From Antrihabitans auranticaus (lineage in GTDB: Bacteria > Actinomycetota > Actinomycetes > Mycobacteriales > Mycobacteriaceae): 64,000 nucleotides of DNA. The stretch's first letter is position 1. Every line of letters starts with the position of its first letter. Shown one piece after another: positions 29,114 through 38,587 of the stretch. The stretch is from contig NZ_JAEMNW010000001.1 of NCBI RefSeq assembly GCF_016481275.1, forward strand, positions 1,054,001 to 1,118,000. Direction: 5' to 3'. The notes below the pieces were generated by a model. It had not been told where the DNA came from. It did no database searches and saw only the letters and a list, made by a program, of their open reading frames with translations. Both the position numbers and the translations under genes were made by a program.

Positions 29114-29184
29114 TCCGCCGTAGTGTAATGGCAGCACCTCTGATTTTGGTTCAGATAGTTCAGGTTCGAGTCCTGGCGGCGGAG
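29114..29184 (+). tRNA. tRNA-Gln (anticodon UUG)
   Basis: A 7-bp acceptor stem TCCGCCG/CGGCGGA is followed by a D arm starting GTGTAATGG. The anticodon stem TCTGA/TCAGA closes the loop TTTTGGT, whose positions 34-36 read TTG, decoding CAA as glutamine. The T arm contains TTCGAGT. The discriminator base is G, with no encoded CCA. It lies on the plus strand 96 bp upstream of glmU. Confidence 0.95.
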
Positions 29185-29244
29185 CGAGGCTTGCGGGCGA
29201 CAATGTCGCCGGGAGCGAGGCTTGCCGACCGACAATGTCGCCGT
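29181..29244 (+). repeat. Two tandem copies of a ~32-bp element with an internal hairpin
   Basis: Unit 1 (29181-29211) and unit 2 (29213-29244) both begin GGAGCGAGGCTTGC and end CGACAATGTCGCCG, differing at a few bases between. Each contains the palindromic GCGACAATGTCGC-type core (exact in unit 1, one mismatch in unit 2). The first unit starts within the 3' end of tRNA-Gln. It may act as a tRNA 3' processing or attenuation signal before glmU, or be a dispersed repeat family. Confidence 0.6.
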
Positions 29245-29280
29245 CAAGCAGTAAGAACTGTTGGTACCTAGAGGAGCTGT

Positions 29281-30798
29281 ATGCACGAGCAGACCGCCGT
29301 TGTCGTCCTCGCCGCAGGCGCAGGCACACGGATGCGGTCGAAGACTCCGAAGGTTCTGCACCCGCTGGCGGGGCGCTCGATGCTTGCGCACTCCATTTAC
29401 GCAGCTCAGGGTATAGAACCTGACTATCTGGTCACGGTCGTCGGGCACGATCGCGAGCAAGTCGGAGCAGCCGTCGCGGACCTCGCACGCGAGGTCGGCC
29501 GCGAAATCGATCTGGCATTCCAACCGGAGCAACTGGGCACGGGCCATGCCGTGCAATGTGCGCTCGAAGTGCTGCCGGACGACTTCGTCGGCCATATCGT
29601 CGTCACGGCCGCAGACGTCCCGCTACTGGACAGCCACACACTGAATGCGCTGCTCGACGAGCACCGCAGCTACCCCGAACGCGCCGCCGTCACCGTCCTC
29701 AGTTTCATTCCGGACGATCCGAACGGCTACGGGCGTATCGTCCGGACGCCTGACGGCGAGGTCCTCGAGATCGTCGAGCACGCGGACGCGACAACAGAAC
29801 AGGCCGCGATCACCGAGGTCAACTCGGGTGTGTACGCGTTCGACGCCTCCGCTCTTCGCGACGCGATCAGCCACTTGAGCACGGAGAACGCCCAACGCGA
29901 GTTGTACCTGACGGACGTCCTCAAGATCTCGCGGCAGAACGGGCATGCCGTGTACGGCGCTGTCCTGGCCGATCCGATCCGGGTCACCGGCGTCAATGAC
30001 CGCGTCCAGCTATCTGTGGCGTCGGCCGCGCTCAACAGGCACATCCTCGAACGGCACATGCGCTCGGGCGTCACGGTTGTCGATCCGAGTTCGACGTGGG
30101 TCGACGCGAGCGTCACGATCGGTCGCGACGCAGTCCTGCGGCCAGGTGTGCAGCTCCTGGGCAAGACGATCATCGGCGAAGACGCGGTCATCGGGCCCGA
30201 CTGCACGTTGACCGACGTCACGGTCGGCGACTCCGCGTCGGTCGTGCGCAGCCATGCCGAGAAGTCGACCATCGCCGCGCACGCGACGATCGGCCCGTTC
30301 AGCTATCTGCGGCCGGGAACGGTCGTCGGCACGTCCGGCAAACTGGGCGCATTCGTCGAGACGAAGAACGCCGAAATCGGACCGCATTCGAAGGTTCCGC
30401 ACCTCAGCTACGTCGGCGACGCCACGATCGGCGAGCACACCAACATCGGCGCATCGAGCGTCTTCGTCAACTACGACGGCGTGAACAAGCACCGAAGCGT
30501 GATCGGATCGCACGTCCGGACGGGTAGCGACAACATGTTCGTCGCGCCGATTTCGATCGGCGACGGCGCCTACACGGCAGCCGGAACAGTCGTCCGCCGA
30601 AATGTTCCACCGGGGGCGCTCGCCGTCTCCGGAGTTGCACAGCGCAATATTGACGGGTGGGTGCAGCGGAAGCGCCCGGGAACGCCCGCGGCGCGAGCCG
30701 CATCGGCAGCAGTGGCCAACGCCAAGGACGCAGCAGCGCGTCAGGGTGAGAACGTGGCTGAAGAAGACACCAAGAATGAGGACGGCGGACAGCAGTGA
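29281..30798 (+). CDS. glmU: Bifunctional UDP-N-acetylglucosamine pyrophosphorylase/glucosamine-1-phosphate acetyltransferase
   Basis: 505 residues. The N-terminal uridylyltransferase domain opens with [20 protein letters not shown] (nucleotide-binding GXGTRM and catalytic Lys) and has AADVPLL. The C-terminal left-handed beta helix shows hexapeptide repeats ([24 protein letters not shown]) and the acetyl-CoA/active-site stretch [21 protein letters not shown]. The last roughly 30 residues are a polar tail seen in actinobacterial GlmU. It makes UDP-GlcNAc for peptidoglycan and other envelope polymers. ATG has AGGAG 4 bases upstream. The stop overlaps the prs start. Confidence 0.97.
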   Translation: MHEQTAVVVLAAGAGTRMRSKTPKVLHPLAGRSMLAHSIYAAQGIEPDYLVTVVGHDREQVGAAVADLAREVGREIDLAFQPEQLGTGHAVQCALEVLPDDFVGHIVVTAADVPLLDSHTLNALLDEHRSYPERAAVTVLSFIPDDPNGYGRIVRTPDGEVLEIVEHADATTEQAAITEVNSGVYAFDASALRDAISHLSTENAQRELYLTDVLKISRQNGHAVYGAVLADPIRVTGVNDRVQLSVASAALNRHILERHMRSGVTVVDPSSTWVDASVTIGRDAVLRPGVQLLGKTIIGEDAVIGPDCTLTDVTVGDSASVVRSHAEKSTIAAHATIGPFSYLRPGTVVGTSGKLGAFVETKNAEIGPHSKVPHLSYVGDATIGEHTNIGASSVFVNYDGVNKHRSVIGSHVRTGSDNMFVAPISIGDGAYTAAGTVVRRNVPPGALAVSGVAQRNIDGWVQRKRPGTPAARAASAAVANAKDAAARQGENVAEEDTKNEDGGQQ

Positions 30799-31775
30799 GC
30801 GGTATTTCAGTGAACAACCAGAAGAACATGATGCTGTTCACTGGTCGTGCTCATCCGGAGCTCGCCGAGCAGGTCGCCAAGGAACTCGACGTCGCCGTGA
30901 CGCCGCAGACCGCACGCGACTTCGCAAACGGTGAGATCTTCGTACGTTTCGAGCAGTCCGTCCGCGGCTCGGACGCGTTCGTCCTCCAGAGCCACCCGTG
31001 GCCACTGAACCAGTGGTTGATGGAGCAGCTCATCATGATCGACGCGCTCAAGCGCGGCTCCGCCAAGCGGATCACCGCTGTGCTGCCGTTCTACCCGTAT
31101 GCGCGCCAGGACAAGAAGCACCGTGGTCGCGAGCCGATCTCCGCGCGCCTCGTCGCCGACCTCCTGAAGACCGCGGGCGCGAACCGCATCATCACGGTCG
31201 ACCTGCACACCGACCAGATCCAGGGCTTCTTCGACGGTCCCGTCGACCACATGCACGCGCAGGGCCAGCTCGCGGACCACATCCGCAACGGCTACAACCT
31301 CGACAACATCACCGTCGTCTCGCCTGACGCGGGCCGCGTCCGTGTCGCCGAGAAATGGGCGGACTCGCTGGGTGGCGCGCCGCTGGCGTTCATTCACAAG
31401 ACGCGTGACCCGCTGGTGCCCAACCAGGTCAAGTCGAACCGCGTGGTCGGCAGCGTAGAAGGTCGCACCTGCATCCTGATCGACGACATGATCGACACCG
31501 GTGGCACGATCGCCGGCGCCGTTCGCGTACTGAAGGAGGCGGGCGCCGGCGACGTCGTCATCGCCGCGACGCACGGTGTGCTCAGCGACCCCGCCGCCGA
31601 GCGGCTCGCCGCATCGGGCGCGAAGGAAGTTGTCGTCACCAACACACTGCCGATCACCGAAGACAAGAAGTTCCCACAGCTCACGGTGCTCTCTATCGCA
31701 CCGCTGCTCGCCCGGACCATTCGCGAGGTCTTCGAAAACGGATCCGTGACGAGTCTGTTCAACGGCAACGCGTAG
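30795..31775 (+). CDS. prs: Ribose-phosphate pyrophosphokinase
   Basis: 326 residues. It has the class I PRPP synthetase motifs: [48 protein letters not shown] (ATP-binding flexible loop), [12 protein letters not shown] (metal-binding) and the PRPP loop [14 protein letters not shown]. It converts ribose-5-phosphate and ATP to PRPP for nucleotides, His, Trp and decaprenyl-phosphoryl-arabinose precursors. The GTG start overlaps the glmU stop (GTGA). The glmU-prs operon is standard in actinobacteria. Confidence 0.97.
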   Translation: MSGISVNNQKNMMLFTGRAHPELAEQVAKELDVAVTPQTARDFANGEIFVRFEQSVRGSDAFVLQSHPWPLNQWLMEQLIMIDALKRGSAKRITAVLPFYPYARQDKKHRGREPISARLVADLLKTAGANRIITVDLHTDQIQGFFDGPVDHMHAQGQLADHIRNGYNLDNITVVSPDAGRVRVAEKWADSLGGAPLAFIHKTRDPLVPNQVKSNRVVGSVEGRTCILIDDMIDTGGTIAGAVRVLKEAGAGDVVIAATHGVLSDPAAERLAASGAKEVVVTNTLPITEDKKFPQLTVLSIAPLLARTIREVFENGSVTSLFNGNA

Positions 31776-31809
31776 GGCGGCTGCGGACACGGGCAGCTAC
31801 GCTGCCTGT

Positions 31810-32436
31810 GTGTTCACAGGCATCCCTGCCGCGGCTCTCGACTTCTACGAAGATCTGGCCGCTGACAACAGCAAGGCTTTCTGGACTGCGCACAAGGACG
31901 TTTACGACAGCGCGGTGAAGGCTCCGATGACGGCGCTCATGGCCGAACTCGAACCGGAATTCGGCACGGCGAAGATCTTCAGGCCGTTCCGGGACGTGCG
32001 TTTTTCCAAGGACAAAACGCCCTACAAGACGGCGCAGGGCGCGGTGGTTCGTACCGGTGCCGGCGCGGGTTACTACGTGCAGATCGACGCGTCCGGGCTG
32101 TACCTGGGCGGCGGTTTCTATTCGGGGATGCCCGAGCAAGTTGCGCGCTTCCGGGCGGCGGTGGACGAAGAGGTCCGCGGCGCGGAGTTGATCGCGATCC
32201 TGGACAAACTACGCAAAGCGAAGTTCACGGTCGGCGGCGATCAACTGAAGACGAAGCCGAAAGGGTACGAGGCCGATCACCCGCGCATCGAACTGCTTCG
32301 GCACAAATCGCTCGTGGTCAGCAAGTCGGTCGGGTGCCCCGACTGGCTACACACCAAGCGCGCGGCGACGGAGGTACGCAAGTCCTGGGAAGCCATCCGA
32401 CCGTTGGTCGAATGGCTCGCCGCCGTTGTCGGTTAG
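31810..32436 (+). CDS. DUF2461 family protein
   Basis: 208 residues from GTG. Recognised by FTGIPAAALDFYEDLAADNS, the central RPFRDVRFSKDKTPYKT block and the ADHPRIELLRHKSLVV segment, which define DUF2461 (the TIGR02453 group). The family is widespread, cytosolic and of unknown function. It follows prs by 34 bp on the same strand and converges with egtD (4-bp overlap of the ends). Confidence 0.85.
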   Translation: MFTGIPAAALDFYEDLAADNSKAFWTAHKDVYDSAVKAPMTALMAELEPEFGTAKIFRPFRDVRFSKDKTPYKTAQGAVVRTGAGAGYYVQIDASGLYLGGGFYSGMPEQVARFRAAVDEEVRGAELIAILDKLRKAKFTVGGDQLKTKPKGYEADHPRIELLRHKSLVVSKSVGCPDWLHTKRAATEVRKSWEAIRPLVEWLAAVVG

Positions 32437-33404
32437 CTCCGCGTAGCGAGCACCAGCGCGAACCGGTCCTCCGGATCGGTCCACACATGCTCTATCCCGA
32501 ACTCTGCAGCGCGCAGCTCGTCGGCAATGCCGTCGAGGCGGAACTTCGCCGAGATCTCCGTGCGCATCTGCTCCCCCGCCGCGAATGACACCGTGAGGTC
32601 GAGGTCGCGGACGTGCACCGTCATATCGGACGTCGCTTCGAGGCGCATCTCGATCCACTCGCTGTGCTCATCCCAGAGCGCGATGTGTTCGAAGCGCTCC
32701 GGCTCGAAGTCCGCAGCCAGTCGCTTGTTCAGCACGTGCAGCACATTTCGGTTGAACTCCGCGGTGACCCCCGCCGCGTCGTCGTACGCGGGAACCAGCA
32801 CTGCCGGGTCGATGACCAGCCCGACGCCCATCAGCAGGTGCTCCCCCGGGTCCAGTACCTCTGCGATGCTGCCCAGAAACTCGGAGCGCTCCTCCGGGAC
32901 GAGGTTACCGAGTGTGCCCCCGAGGAACGCGATCGTGCGACGACCGCCGCTGGGCAGGTTGTGCAGAGTGTCGGTGAAGTCGCTGACGACACCGTGGACG
33001 TTCAGCCCCGGAAAGTCCAGGCGCAGCTGGTCGATTGCCCCGGACAAGGCCGACGGCGAAACATCTTGCGGCACATACTGCTCCAAGGTTCCCTCGGCGG
33101 TCATCGCATCCAGGAGCAGCATGGTCTTCTCCGACGATCCGGAGCCGAGCTCGACCAAAATCTGCGTGGCACTGAGCTTCGCGATCTCGGCTGCCTTCGC
33201 CCGCAACAGTTCTCGTTCGGTTCGTGTCGGGTAGTACTCCGGCAGTTCGGTTATCGCACCGAACAGTTCGCTGCCGCGGGCATCGTAGAACCACTTGGGC
33301 GGCAGCGACTTCGGCGTGGCAGTGAGTCCTGCCGATGCGTCCTGCCGAAGCGCTTCGGTCATCTGATCTTCGGACAGGTGGATCTCAAGCGTCGGCGCGC
33401 TCAT
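32433..33404 (-). CDS. egtD: L-histidine N(alpha)-methyltransferase EgtD
   Basis: 323 residues, the usual EgtD length (the M. smegmatis enzyme is similar). It has the DUF2260/methyltransferase features PPKWFYDARGSELF, EYYPTRTERELL, the SAM site LVELGSGSSEKT and FLGGTLGNL. It trimethylates histidine to hercynine with SAM, the first step of ergothioneine synthesis. ATG at 33404 has GAGGAG 4 bases upstream; an in-frame GTG at 33440 overlaps egtC but lacks a ribosome site. It is last in the operon egtA-egtB-egtC-egtD. Confidence 0.95.
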   Translation of the reverse strand: MSAPTLEIHLSEDQMTEALRQDASAGLTATPKSLPPKWFYDARGSELFGAITELPEYYPTRTERELLRAKAAEIAKLSATQILVELGSGSSEKTMLLLDAMTAEGTLEQYVPQDVSPSALSGAIDQLRLDFPGLNVHGVVSDFTDTLHNLPSGGRRTIAFLGGTLGNLVPEERSEFLGSIAEVLDPGEHLLMGVGLVIDPAVLVPAYDDAAGVTAEFNRNVLHVLNKRLAADFEPERFEHIALWDEHSEWIEMRLEATSDMTVHVRDLDLTVSFAAGEQMRTEISAKFRLDGIADELRAAEFGIEHVWTDPEDRFALVLATRS

Positions 33405-33436
33405 CGTTCTCCTCGAATGTTGCGAATCTGCCCGGT

Positions 33437-34168
33437 TCACAGCGGTTCGATCGAGACGTGTCCCGGTCGTGCAATGACGAGGCGTCGGTCGGGAATGGAT
33501 TGCCAGGCAGGGTTGCCGTCGTAGGGTTCGGAACTGACACAGACACTGTCGTCATCGACGAGCACCGACAGCGAGTGGTAATAGGTAGTTGCCCAGATAC
33601 TTTCGCCGTCGCCGAGCAAGAGGTTGAGTCGCGCGCCCGCGACGGCGACCCGCTTGATCACTTCCACAAGCGCAAGTTCGGGAACGTCGACTTGCAGGCA
33701 CGCTTGCAACAGCAGCCAAAGTCCCGCCGAGTCGGTCGGCGACTCGAGGTCGAGCAACGCAACGTCTCCGACGTCCGGTGCCGCCGCGGCGATCGACTGC
33801 CGCCAGTCTGGCACGACCCCGTTGTGGCTGAATGCCCAACGGCCCGACGTGAACGGCGCGCACGCGGACCGCTCGACCGGCATACCGACCGTCGCCGACC
33901 GGACAGCCGCAACTACCGCGGTAGACCTGATTTCCGAGAGCACCTCGTCGACCGCCGGATCCGACCAGATCGGCATCGGGTTTCGGTATCGTCGCGCGTC
34001 GGAGCCGGCCTGTGGCCACCAGGCGACGCCGAACCCGTCGGCGTTGATCGTGCCCCCACCACGCGTGTCCCGCGGGGCCCACGACTGGGTGCGCAGCGAA
34101 TGCGCGCCCCGCGTCACCGGTTCGGCGACGGGTACCGCGGGACCTACATAACCCAGATGACGGCACAT
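33437..34168 (-). CDS. egtC: Gamma-glutamyl-hercynylcysteine sulfoxide hydrolase EgtC
   Basis: 243 residues. The N-terminus MCRHLGYVG exposes Cys2, the nucleophile of class II glutamine-amidotransferase (Ntn) enzymes. Other Ntn features are NADGFGVAWW, FSHNGVVPDW and DSAGLWLLL. It removes the gamma-glutamyl group from gamma-glutamyl-hercynylcysteine sulfoxide. It lies 3 bp downstream of egtB on the same strand. Confidence 0.94.
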   Translation of the reverse strand: MCRHLGYVGPAVPVAEPVTRGAHSLRTQSWAPRDTRGGGTINADGFGVAWWPQAGSDARRYRNPMPIWSDPAVDEVLSEIRSTAVVAAVRSATVGMPVERSACAPFTSGRWAFSHNGVVPDWRQSIAAAAPDVGDVALLDLESPTDSAGLWLLLQACLQVDVPELALVEVIKRVAVAGARLNLLLGDGESIWATTYYHSLSVLVDDDSVCVSSEPYDGNPAWQSIPDRRLVIARPGHVSIEPL

Positions 34169-34171
34169 GGT

Positions 34172-35491
34172 TCAGCGCAGCTCGTCTTCGGAAAGATCAC
34201 GTGCACAACGGAATCCGGAGAATATCTGTCGCCTGATCGGGTGATCCCAGTTCCGGAAGGTACCCCGGCACGCAACCGGATCGGTGCCGAACGAGCCGCC
34301 ACGCAGGATTCGGTAGTCACCACCGAAGAAGACCTGCGAATATTCGGCGTACGGGAACACCTCGAAACCCGGATAGGGCTCGAAACCGGACGACGTCCAC
34401 TCCCACACATCGCCGATGAGCTGATGCACGCCTGCGGCCGATGCGCCGGAAGGATACGCGCCGACATCCGCAGGTTCGAGGTGCTGCTGACCCAGGTTTG
34501 CCCGCACAGCCGTCGGCTCGTCGTCACCCCACGGAAAGCGCCGGGCTGCGCCAGTTTCCGGGTCGAACCGCGCAGCCTTCTCCCATTCGGCTTCGGTCGG
34601 CAGTCGCCTGCCCACCCACCGTGCGTACGCCTCGGCTTCGTAGAAGCACACGTGCACGACCGGCTGCGCCGGGCGTAGTGGCGTCATCACTCCGAATTTG
34701 CGGCGCCACCAGCGACCGTTCGGATCCTGTTCCCAGAACTGCGGCGCGGTCAGTTGCGCCTCCTGCCTGTGCGCCCAGCCACGCTCACTCCACAGTTCGG
34801 GACGTTCGTACCCGCCGTCGTCGATGAACGCCAGGTACCGCTCGTTGGTGACTGGTGCCGCGTCGATTGCGAAGGCGGGAACGTGGACTCCGTGCGCGGG
34901 TTTCTCGTTGTCCAGCGCCCACGGGTCGGTCGAGGTACCCATCATGAACTCGCCGGCCTCCACGACAACCTCACCAGCGACCTGAACACCGGCCGCTGGG
35001 GGCGGGGGCGCATCGAGAACGGCTGGGCCACTGCGCAGTTGGTGTGTAGCGAGCATTGTCTCGTCGTGCTGCTGTTCGTGTTGAGCGATCATCGCGAAAG
35101 CGAAACCGTCCTGCTCGATTCGCCTTCCCCGCAACGGACTTCGGTCGAGCACGTCGAAGACCTTGTCGCGCACAGTGCCGACGTAGGACCGCGCTTCCTT
35201 CGGCGTCAGCAACGGCAGGGCAGGCCTGTTCGCGCGCGCGTGTTTGAAAGCGTCGTACAACTCGTCGATGTCACTACGGACGGGTTCCCGCCCACCGACA
35301 TCGCGCACGAGCCATAGCTCTTCCTGGTTTCCGATATGCGCGAGGTCCCAGACCAGCGGGCTCATCAGCCGTGAATGCTGGGCCACCAGTTCATCTTCGT
35401 CGAGGCAATCGGTGAGCGCGATGGATCGTGCGCGACTGCGTTCGAGCACCTCACCCAGCTTCCCGCGAAGCAACTCGGTGTCGCTGCTCAT
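34172..35491 (-). CDS. egtB: Hercynine oxygenase EgtB
   Basis: 439 residues. The N-terminal DinB-like domain carries the iron ligands: His52 (LAHIGNQEE) and the HX3HXE motif His138/His142 (AQHEQQHDE). The C-terminal formylglycine-generating-enzyme-like domain has GEFMMGTS, RLPTEAEWEKAARFD, GDVWEWTSS and ILRGGSFG. It joins gamma-glutamylcysteine (or cysteine) to hercynine with oxygen, forming the sulfoxide. ATG at 35491 has GGAGGA 6 bases upstream and overlaps the egtA stop (ATGA). Confidence 0.96.
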   Translation of the reverse strand: MSSDTELLRGKLGEVLERSRARSIALTDCLDEDELVAQHSRLMSPLVWDLAHIGNQEELWLVRDVGGREPVRSDIDELYDAFKHARANRPALPLLTPKEARSYVGTVRDKVFDVLDRSPLRGRRIEQDGFAFAMIAQHEQQHDETMLATHQLRSGPAVLDAPPPPAAGVQVAGEVVVEAGEFMMGTSTDPWALDNEKPAHGVHVPAFAIDAAPVTNERYLAFIDDGGYERPELWSERGWAHRQEAQLTAPQFWEQDPNGRWWRRKFGVMTPLRPAQPVVHVCFYEAEAYARWVGRRLPTEAEWEKAARFDPETGAARRFPWGDDEPTAVRANLGQQHLEPADVGAYPSGASAAGVHQLIGDVWEWTSSGFEPYPGFEVFPYAEYSQVFFGGDYRILRGGSFGTDPVACRGTFRNWDHPIRRQIFSGFRCARDLSEDELR

Positions 35492-36720
35492 CCTTGCTCC
35501 TCCTTCGTGGGTGGCCGGCCGGTGCGACATCGCTGCGCTGCGTCGGACAGTAGCGATTTGCCTTCGGGCCACACCACACGTTCGGCGGCGAGGTCGAGCA
35601 AAGCGACTGCGGTAGAACGCAACTCAGCGTCGGCGAGGCCGAACTCCGCCGCATCCCACCACCGATGTGCGGTGGCAGCGGCTATGTCTGTCGCCTGGGC
35701 GACCACCTCGGGGGCGGACATGAGCGCGTCGAAGACTGCGATCGGCACCTGCCAGAGGTCGCCCGGTTGCGCGTCGATGTAGCGGACTTCGAGATGGCCG
35801 GCGGCCCGCACGGGCGGGAACAAGGTAGTGAGGTGATAGTCGAGATCCTGACGGGTCGGCCTGCGGCCGATCTCCTCGTCGAGCGAGCCGTCGATCCACG
35901 CACCGAAGGTCGCCCCGGCGGGAGCAGCCCAATTGGTGCCCGGCCGGCCGACGACACACAGCAACGGAACATCGAGTGCCCAGCGGGCGTACCCCGCGAT
36001 CGGGTCGGCGTCGGTCACCGGAACGGAGGTCCTGCTCGGGTCGAGTTGCAGCCACGCCCGCATGCGTTGCGAAGCCCAGCTGCCGGCGGGCGCGCCGTGC
36101 AAGTTCGGCGAGCAGGCGAATGCGGCCAGCAGCGCCGGGCCGATCGCATTGAGCGCGCTCCAACGGGCCGCGATGTCCTTCTCGTCTGCACCGGCATCGA
36201 CGCTGACCTGCGTCGCAGCTGTGTTGCACATCATCTGTGTGCCGAATGAACCCACTGCACCGAACACATCTTCCATGGCGCAGTAACGCGAGGACAACAA
36301 GATTCGGCGTGGGGGACGGTGTGCGTCGGCAGCGTGGTCGACCGTTGCGATGGAATGTGCTGCGAGCAGACTGCGCAGATATGCGGCGTCGGCGGAAAGC
36401 GAGCGGCAGAGTTGCTCAGCGGACGAAAAGGGTGCGCTGGAAATTTCGATTTGGCCACCAGGTTCGACGGTGACGAAGCTTCCTCCCGGGAGTGGCCTGG
36501 CCGGTGCGGACGAAGCAATTGTCTTGGGTGCGTACGACCCGAGTGCGACAGCAAGGGTCGAGGAGCTCGGCCTCGAACAGTCCCCGTCGTCACATACGGT
36601 CAGCCATTCGAGTTCGGCACCGATCAATTCGGGTGGACCGACCTTGAAGCACACACCACCGACGTACGCTTCGGCTGCAGCGCGTGAATTCAGCAGCTTG
36701 GTATCGAGCGCTATCGCCAT
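35488..36720 (-). CDS. egtA: Glutamate-cysteine ligase EgtA
   Basis: 410 residues of the GCS2-like glutamate-cysteine ligase family used in ergothioneine synthesis. Motifs: GAELEWLTV (ATP/glutamate-binding start), GGQIEISSAP, RYCAMEDVFG, MMCNTAATQVSVDAG and LEVRYIDAQPGDLW. It makes gamma-glutamylcysteine for EgtB. The start is ATG 36720, with GGAGG 5 bases upstream; an in-frame start at 36783 has no ribosome site. First gene of the minus-strand egtABCD operon, whose promoter should lie in 36721-36998. Confidence 0.94.
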   Translation of the reverse strand: MAIALDTKLLNSRAAAEAYVGGVCFKVGPPELIGAELEWLTVCDDGDCSRPSSSTLAVALGSYAPKTIASSAPARPLPGGSFVTVEPGGQIEISSAPFSSAEQLCRSLSADAAYLRSLLAAHSIATVDHAADAHRPPRRILLSSRYCAMEDVFGAVGSFGTQMMCNTAATQVSVDAGADEKDIAARWSALNAIGPALLAAFACSPNLHGAPAGSWASQRMRAWLQLDPSRTSVPVTDADPIAGYARWALDVPLLCVVGRPGTNWAAPAGATFGAWIDGSLDEEIGRRPTRQDLDYHLTTLFPPVRAAGHLEVRYIDAQPGDLWQVPIAVFDALMSAPEVVAQATDIAAATAHRWWDAAEFGLADAELRSTAVALLDLAAERVVWPEGKSLLSDAAQRCRTGRPPTKEEQG

Positions 36721-36893
36721 GACGACCTCCGATCTCGGCCAGTAATACCCACTCCCGGCGATGTTAGACACTGCCTCCGACACTAAACGCGGATCGAGGC
36801 GCCTGCACCCACCAGTTCACGATTTCGTCAGATGTTCGACCGCGGGAAACCGGCACACCGGATGGGTGTGAGCGGCTGGGTAACCGAGCGCCG

Positions 36894-36906
36894 ATCGCAA
36901 TGCGAT
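36894..36906. promoter_or_regulatory. Inverted repeat in the egtA/lipoprotein divergent region
   Basis: ATCGCA-A-TGCGAT, 6-bp arms around one base, in the 278-bp region between the divergent egtA and lipoprotein genes. A possible shared operator. A TANNNT-type -10 (TACAGT, 36935-36940) lies just downstream on the plus strand, but no good -35 is spaced for it. Confidence 0.3.
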
Positions 36907-36998
36907 TGCAGCGCGCGGCGGTGAGGTCCGGCTATACAGTTGCAGCGCATTCACATAGAGCGCATCTCCTGTGCAGCGCCGCAGCGAAAGGCCTTTCC

Positions 36999-37385
36999 TT
37001 GACCAGAGCAGTTCTCGTAACACTCGCAATCGCCGGATCGCTCTGTGTGGCCGGGTGTTCGGAGACGACGAACAACGAAGAGGCACCCGCGAGCAGTTCG
37101 ACGGCAACGTCCGCGAGCACGACGCCGACCAGCGCGACCGTCACCAACGCGCCTGTGCCGCCGCCGACCGTTGTACCGACCTTGCCACCTGCTCCGCCGA
37201 CAACCCATGCGACCGGCCTGCTGCCGCCGGAGACCACACACGAGACCGGCCTGCTGCCACCCGAAACCACACACGAGACCGGCCTGCTCCCGCCCGAAAC
37301 CACCCACGAAACCGGCCTGCTCCCGCCCGAGACGACGCCGGCGACGGGTCTGCTGCCGCCCGAACCGATCGATCCGAACAACTGA
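36999..37385 (+). CDS. Small lipoprotein with five 11-residue repeats
   Basis: 128 residues. A signal peptide ends in the strong lipobox LCVAGC, so it is a lipid-anchored surface protein. A Ser/Thr/Pro-rich, disordered spacer follows, then five tandem units of TTHETGLLPPE (first and last carry A or P substitutions) and a short tail. TTG at 36999 is chosen because it places a short charged N-terminus before the hydrophobic core and has AAAGG upstream. No known domain. It lies between egtA (divergent) and a secreted lipase (same strand, 39 bp). Confidence 0.7.
   Translation: MTRAVLVTLAIAGSLCVAGCSETTNNEEAPASSSTATSASTTPTSATVTNAPVPPPTVVPTLPPAPPTTHATGLLPPETTHETGLLPPETTHETGLLPPETTHETGLLPPETTPATGLLPPEPIDPNN
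37200..37364 (+). repeat. Five in-frame 33-bp tandem repeats
   Basis: 165 bp, exactly 5 x 33, encoding TTHxTGLLPPE-type units in the lipoprotein gene. The units are very similar at DNA level with some silent changes, so copy number could vary between strains. Confidence 0.85.
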
Positions 37386-37424
37386 CAGCCCTGATCTGTC
37401 GGACCGACTCGCTACCGTAGCGGT

Positions 37425-38561
37425 ATGGGGATCCTGGGGCGCGGGCTGTCGATTGCATTGCTGGCAGCGCTTGTCGGCGTAGGCCTTCCAGGTTCCGCAG
37501 CAGCCGATCCGGCGCCGGGAACAGTCACATCGACGAGTTCCCTCGAACCCGAGTTCGCGATTCCGGGTGCCGCTTCGTCGACACGGGTGACCTACTGGAC
37601 GACGGGGCCTACGCAGAGCCCCGCGCTCAGTACCGGCGTGGTGTCGCTCCCGCCGGGCACTCCTCCGCCGGGCGGGTGGCCTGTTGTTTCGTGGGCGCAC
37701 GGCACTGTTGGCGTCGGAGATCAGTGCGCTCCCTCGGTTCGCCCGCTGGACGCCAGGGACAGCCGATACCTCGCGCACTGGCTGGCCCAGGGCTACGCGG
37801 TCGTCGCGACCGACTACGCCGGCCTCGGCTCTCCCGGGCCGCATGCGTACCTCGAGAAGACATCCGCTGCCAGAAGTGTCGTCGACATGGTGCGGGCGGG
37901 CCGTGCGGTCGAGCCCACCCTGTCGGACCGCTGGCTGGCTGTGGGCCAGTCGCAAGGTGGCCACGCCGCCGTGCAGGCGGCGCACATCGCGACCGCCTAC
38001 GCACCGGAACTCGACTTCCGCGGCGCGGTTGCCACGGGTACCGCTTCGAATCTCGAGTACGCATTTCAGATCGGCGGGCCGTGGATCCCCGGCCTCGGCG
38101 TCGACGGACTCAACGTCTTCGCCGCCTACATCTTGGCCGGCTTGCGCGAAGCCCGTCCCGACGTGGACGTCGACAGCTATCTGACACCGATCGGCAAAGC
38201 CGAAGTCGACGGCGTCGAAGACAGTTGTCCGGGAGACTTGCGGGCCGAGCACGAGTCGGTCGGCGCAATGCTGTCGCGGCCGATCGGCGGTTCGGCGATG
38301 TTCGACGCCTTGTCGCAATACCTCGGCGTCCCGACCGCCGGCTACGACCGGCCGCTTTTCCTCGGCCAGGGCGTCATCGACACCATGGTCCCTTCGCCAC
38401 TATCGGTGAAGTTGCTCGCGGATCTGCGTGCGTCGGGGACCGACGTGACCTACGTGCCATACCTGTTCGCCGACGGCGAGTTCGTCGGACACGGTGGCTC
38501 GATGATCGCGTCACTTGCCGATACGACGCCGTTCGTTCACCGCCTGCTCGATCCTGCGTGA
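37425..38561 (+). CDS. Secreted lipase/esterase (secretory lipase family, alpha/beta hydrolase)
   Basis: 378 residues. A Sec signal peptide is cleaved near SAAADP. The mature protein has the secretory-lipase pattern: YWTTGPTQSPALSTGVVSLP, WPVVSWAHGTVGVGDQCAPS (oxyanion region), VVATDYAGLG and the nucleophile elbow GQSQGGHAA (Ser176). A catalytic Asp in PLFLGQGVIDTMVP and His in GEFVGHGG complete a plausible triad. It would hydrolyse extracellular or envelope acyl esters. ATG start; it lies between the repeat lipoprotein and the egtE-like gene. Confidence 0.85.
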   Translation: MGILGRGLSIALLAALVGVGLPGSAAADPAPGTVTSTSSLEPEFAIPGAASSTRVTYWTTGPTQSPALSTGVVSLPPGTPPPGGWPVVSWAHGTVGVGDQCAPSVRPLDARDSRYLAHWLAQGYAVVATDYAGLGSPGPHAYLEKTSAARSVVDMVRAGRAVEPTLSDRWLAVGQSQGGHAAVQAAHIATAYAPELDFRGAVATGTASNLEYAFQIGGPWIPGLGVDGLNVFAAYILAGLREARPDVDVDSYLTPIGKAEVDGVEDSCPGDLRAEHESVGAMLSRPIGGSAMFDALSQYLGVPTAGYDRPLFLGQGVIDTMVPSPLSVKLLADLRASGTDVTYVPYLFADGEFVGHGGSMIASLADTTPFVHRLLDPA

Positions 38562-38587
38562 CGGTGGCCGTGGGTACTGTCGCTGCC

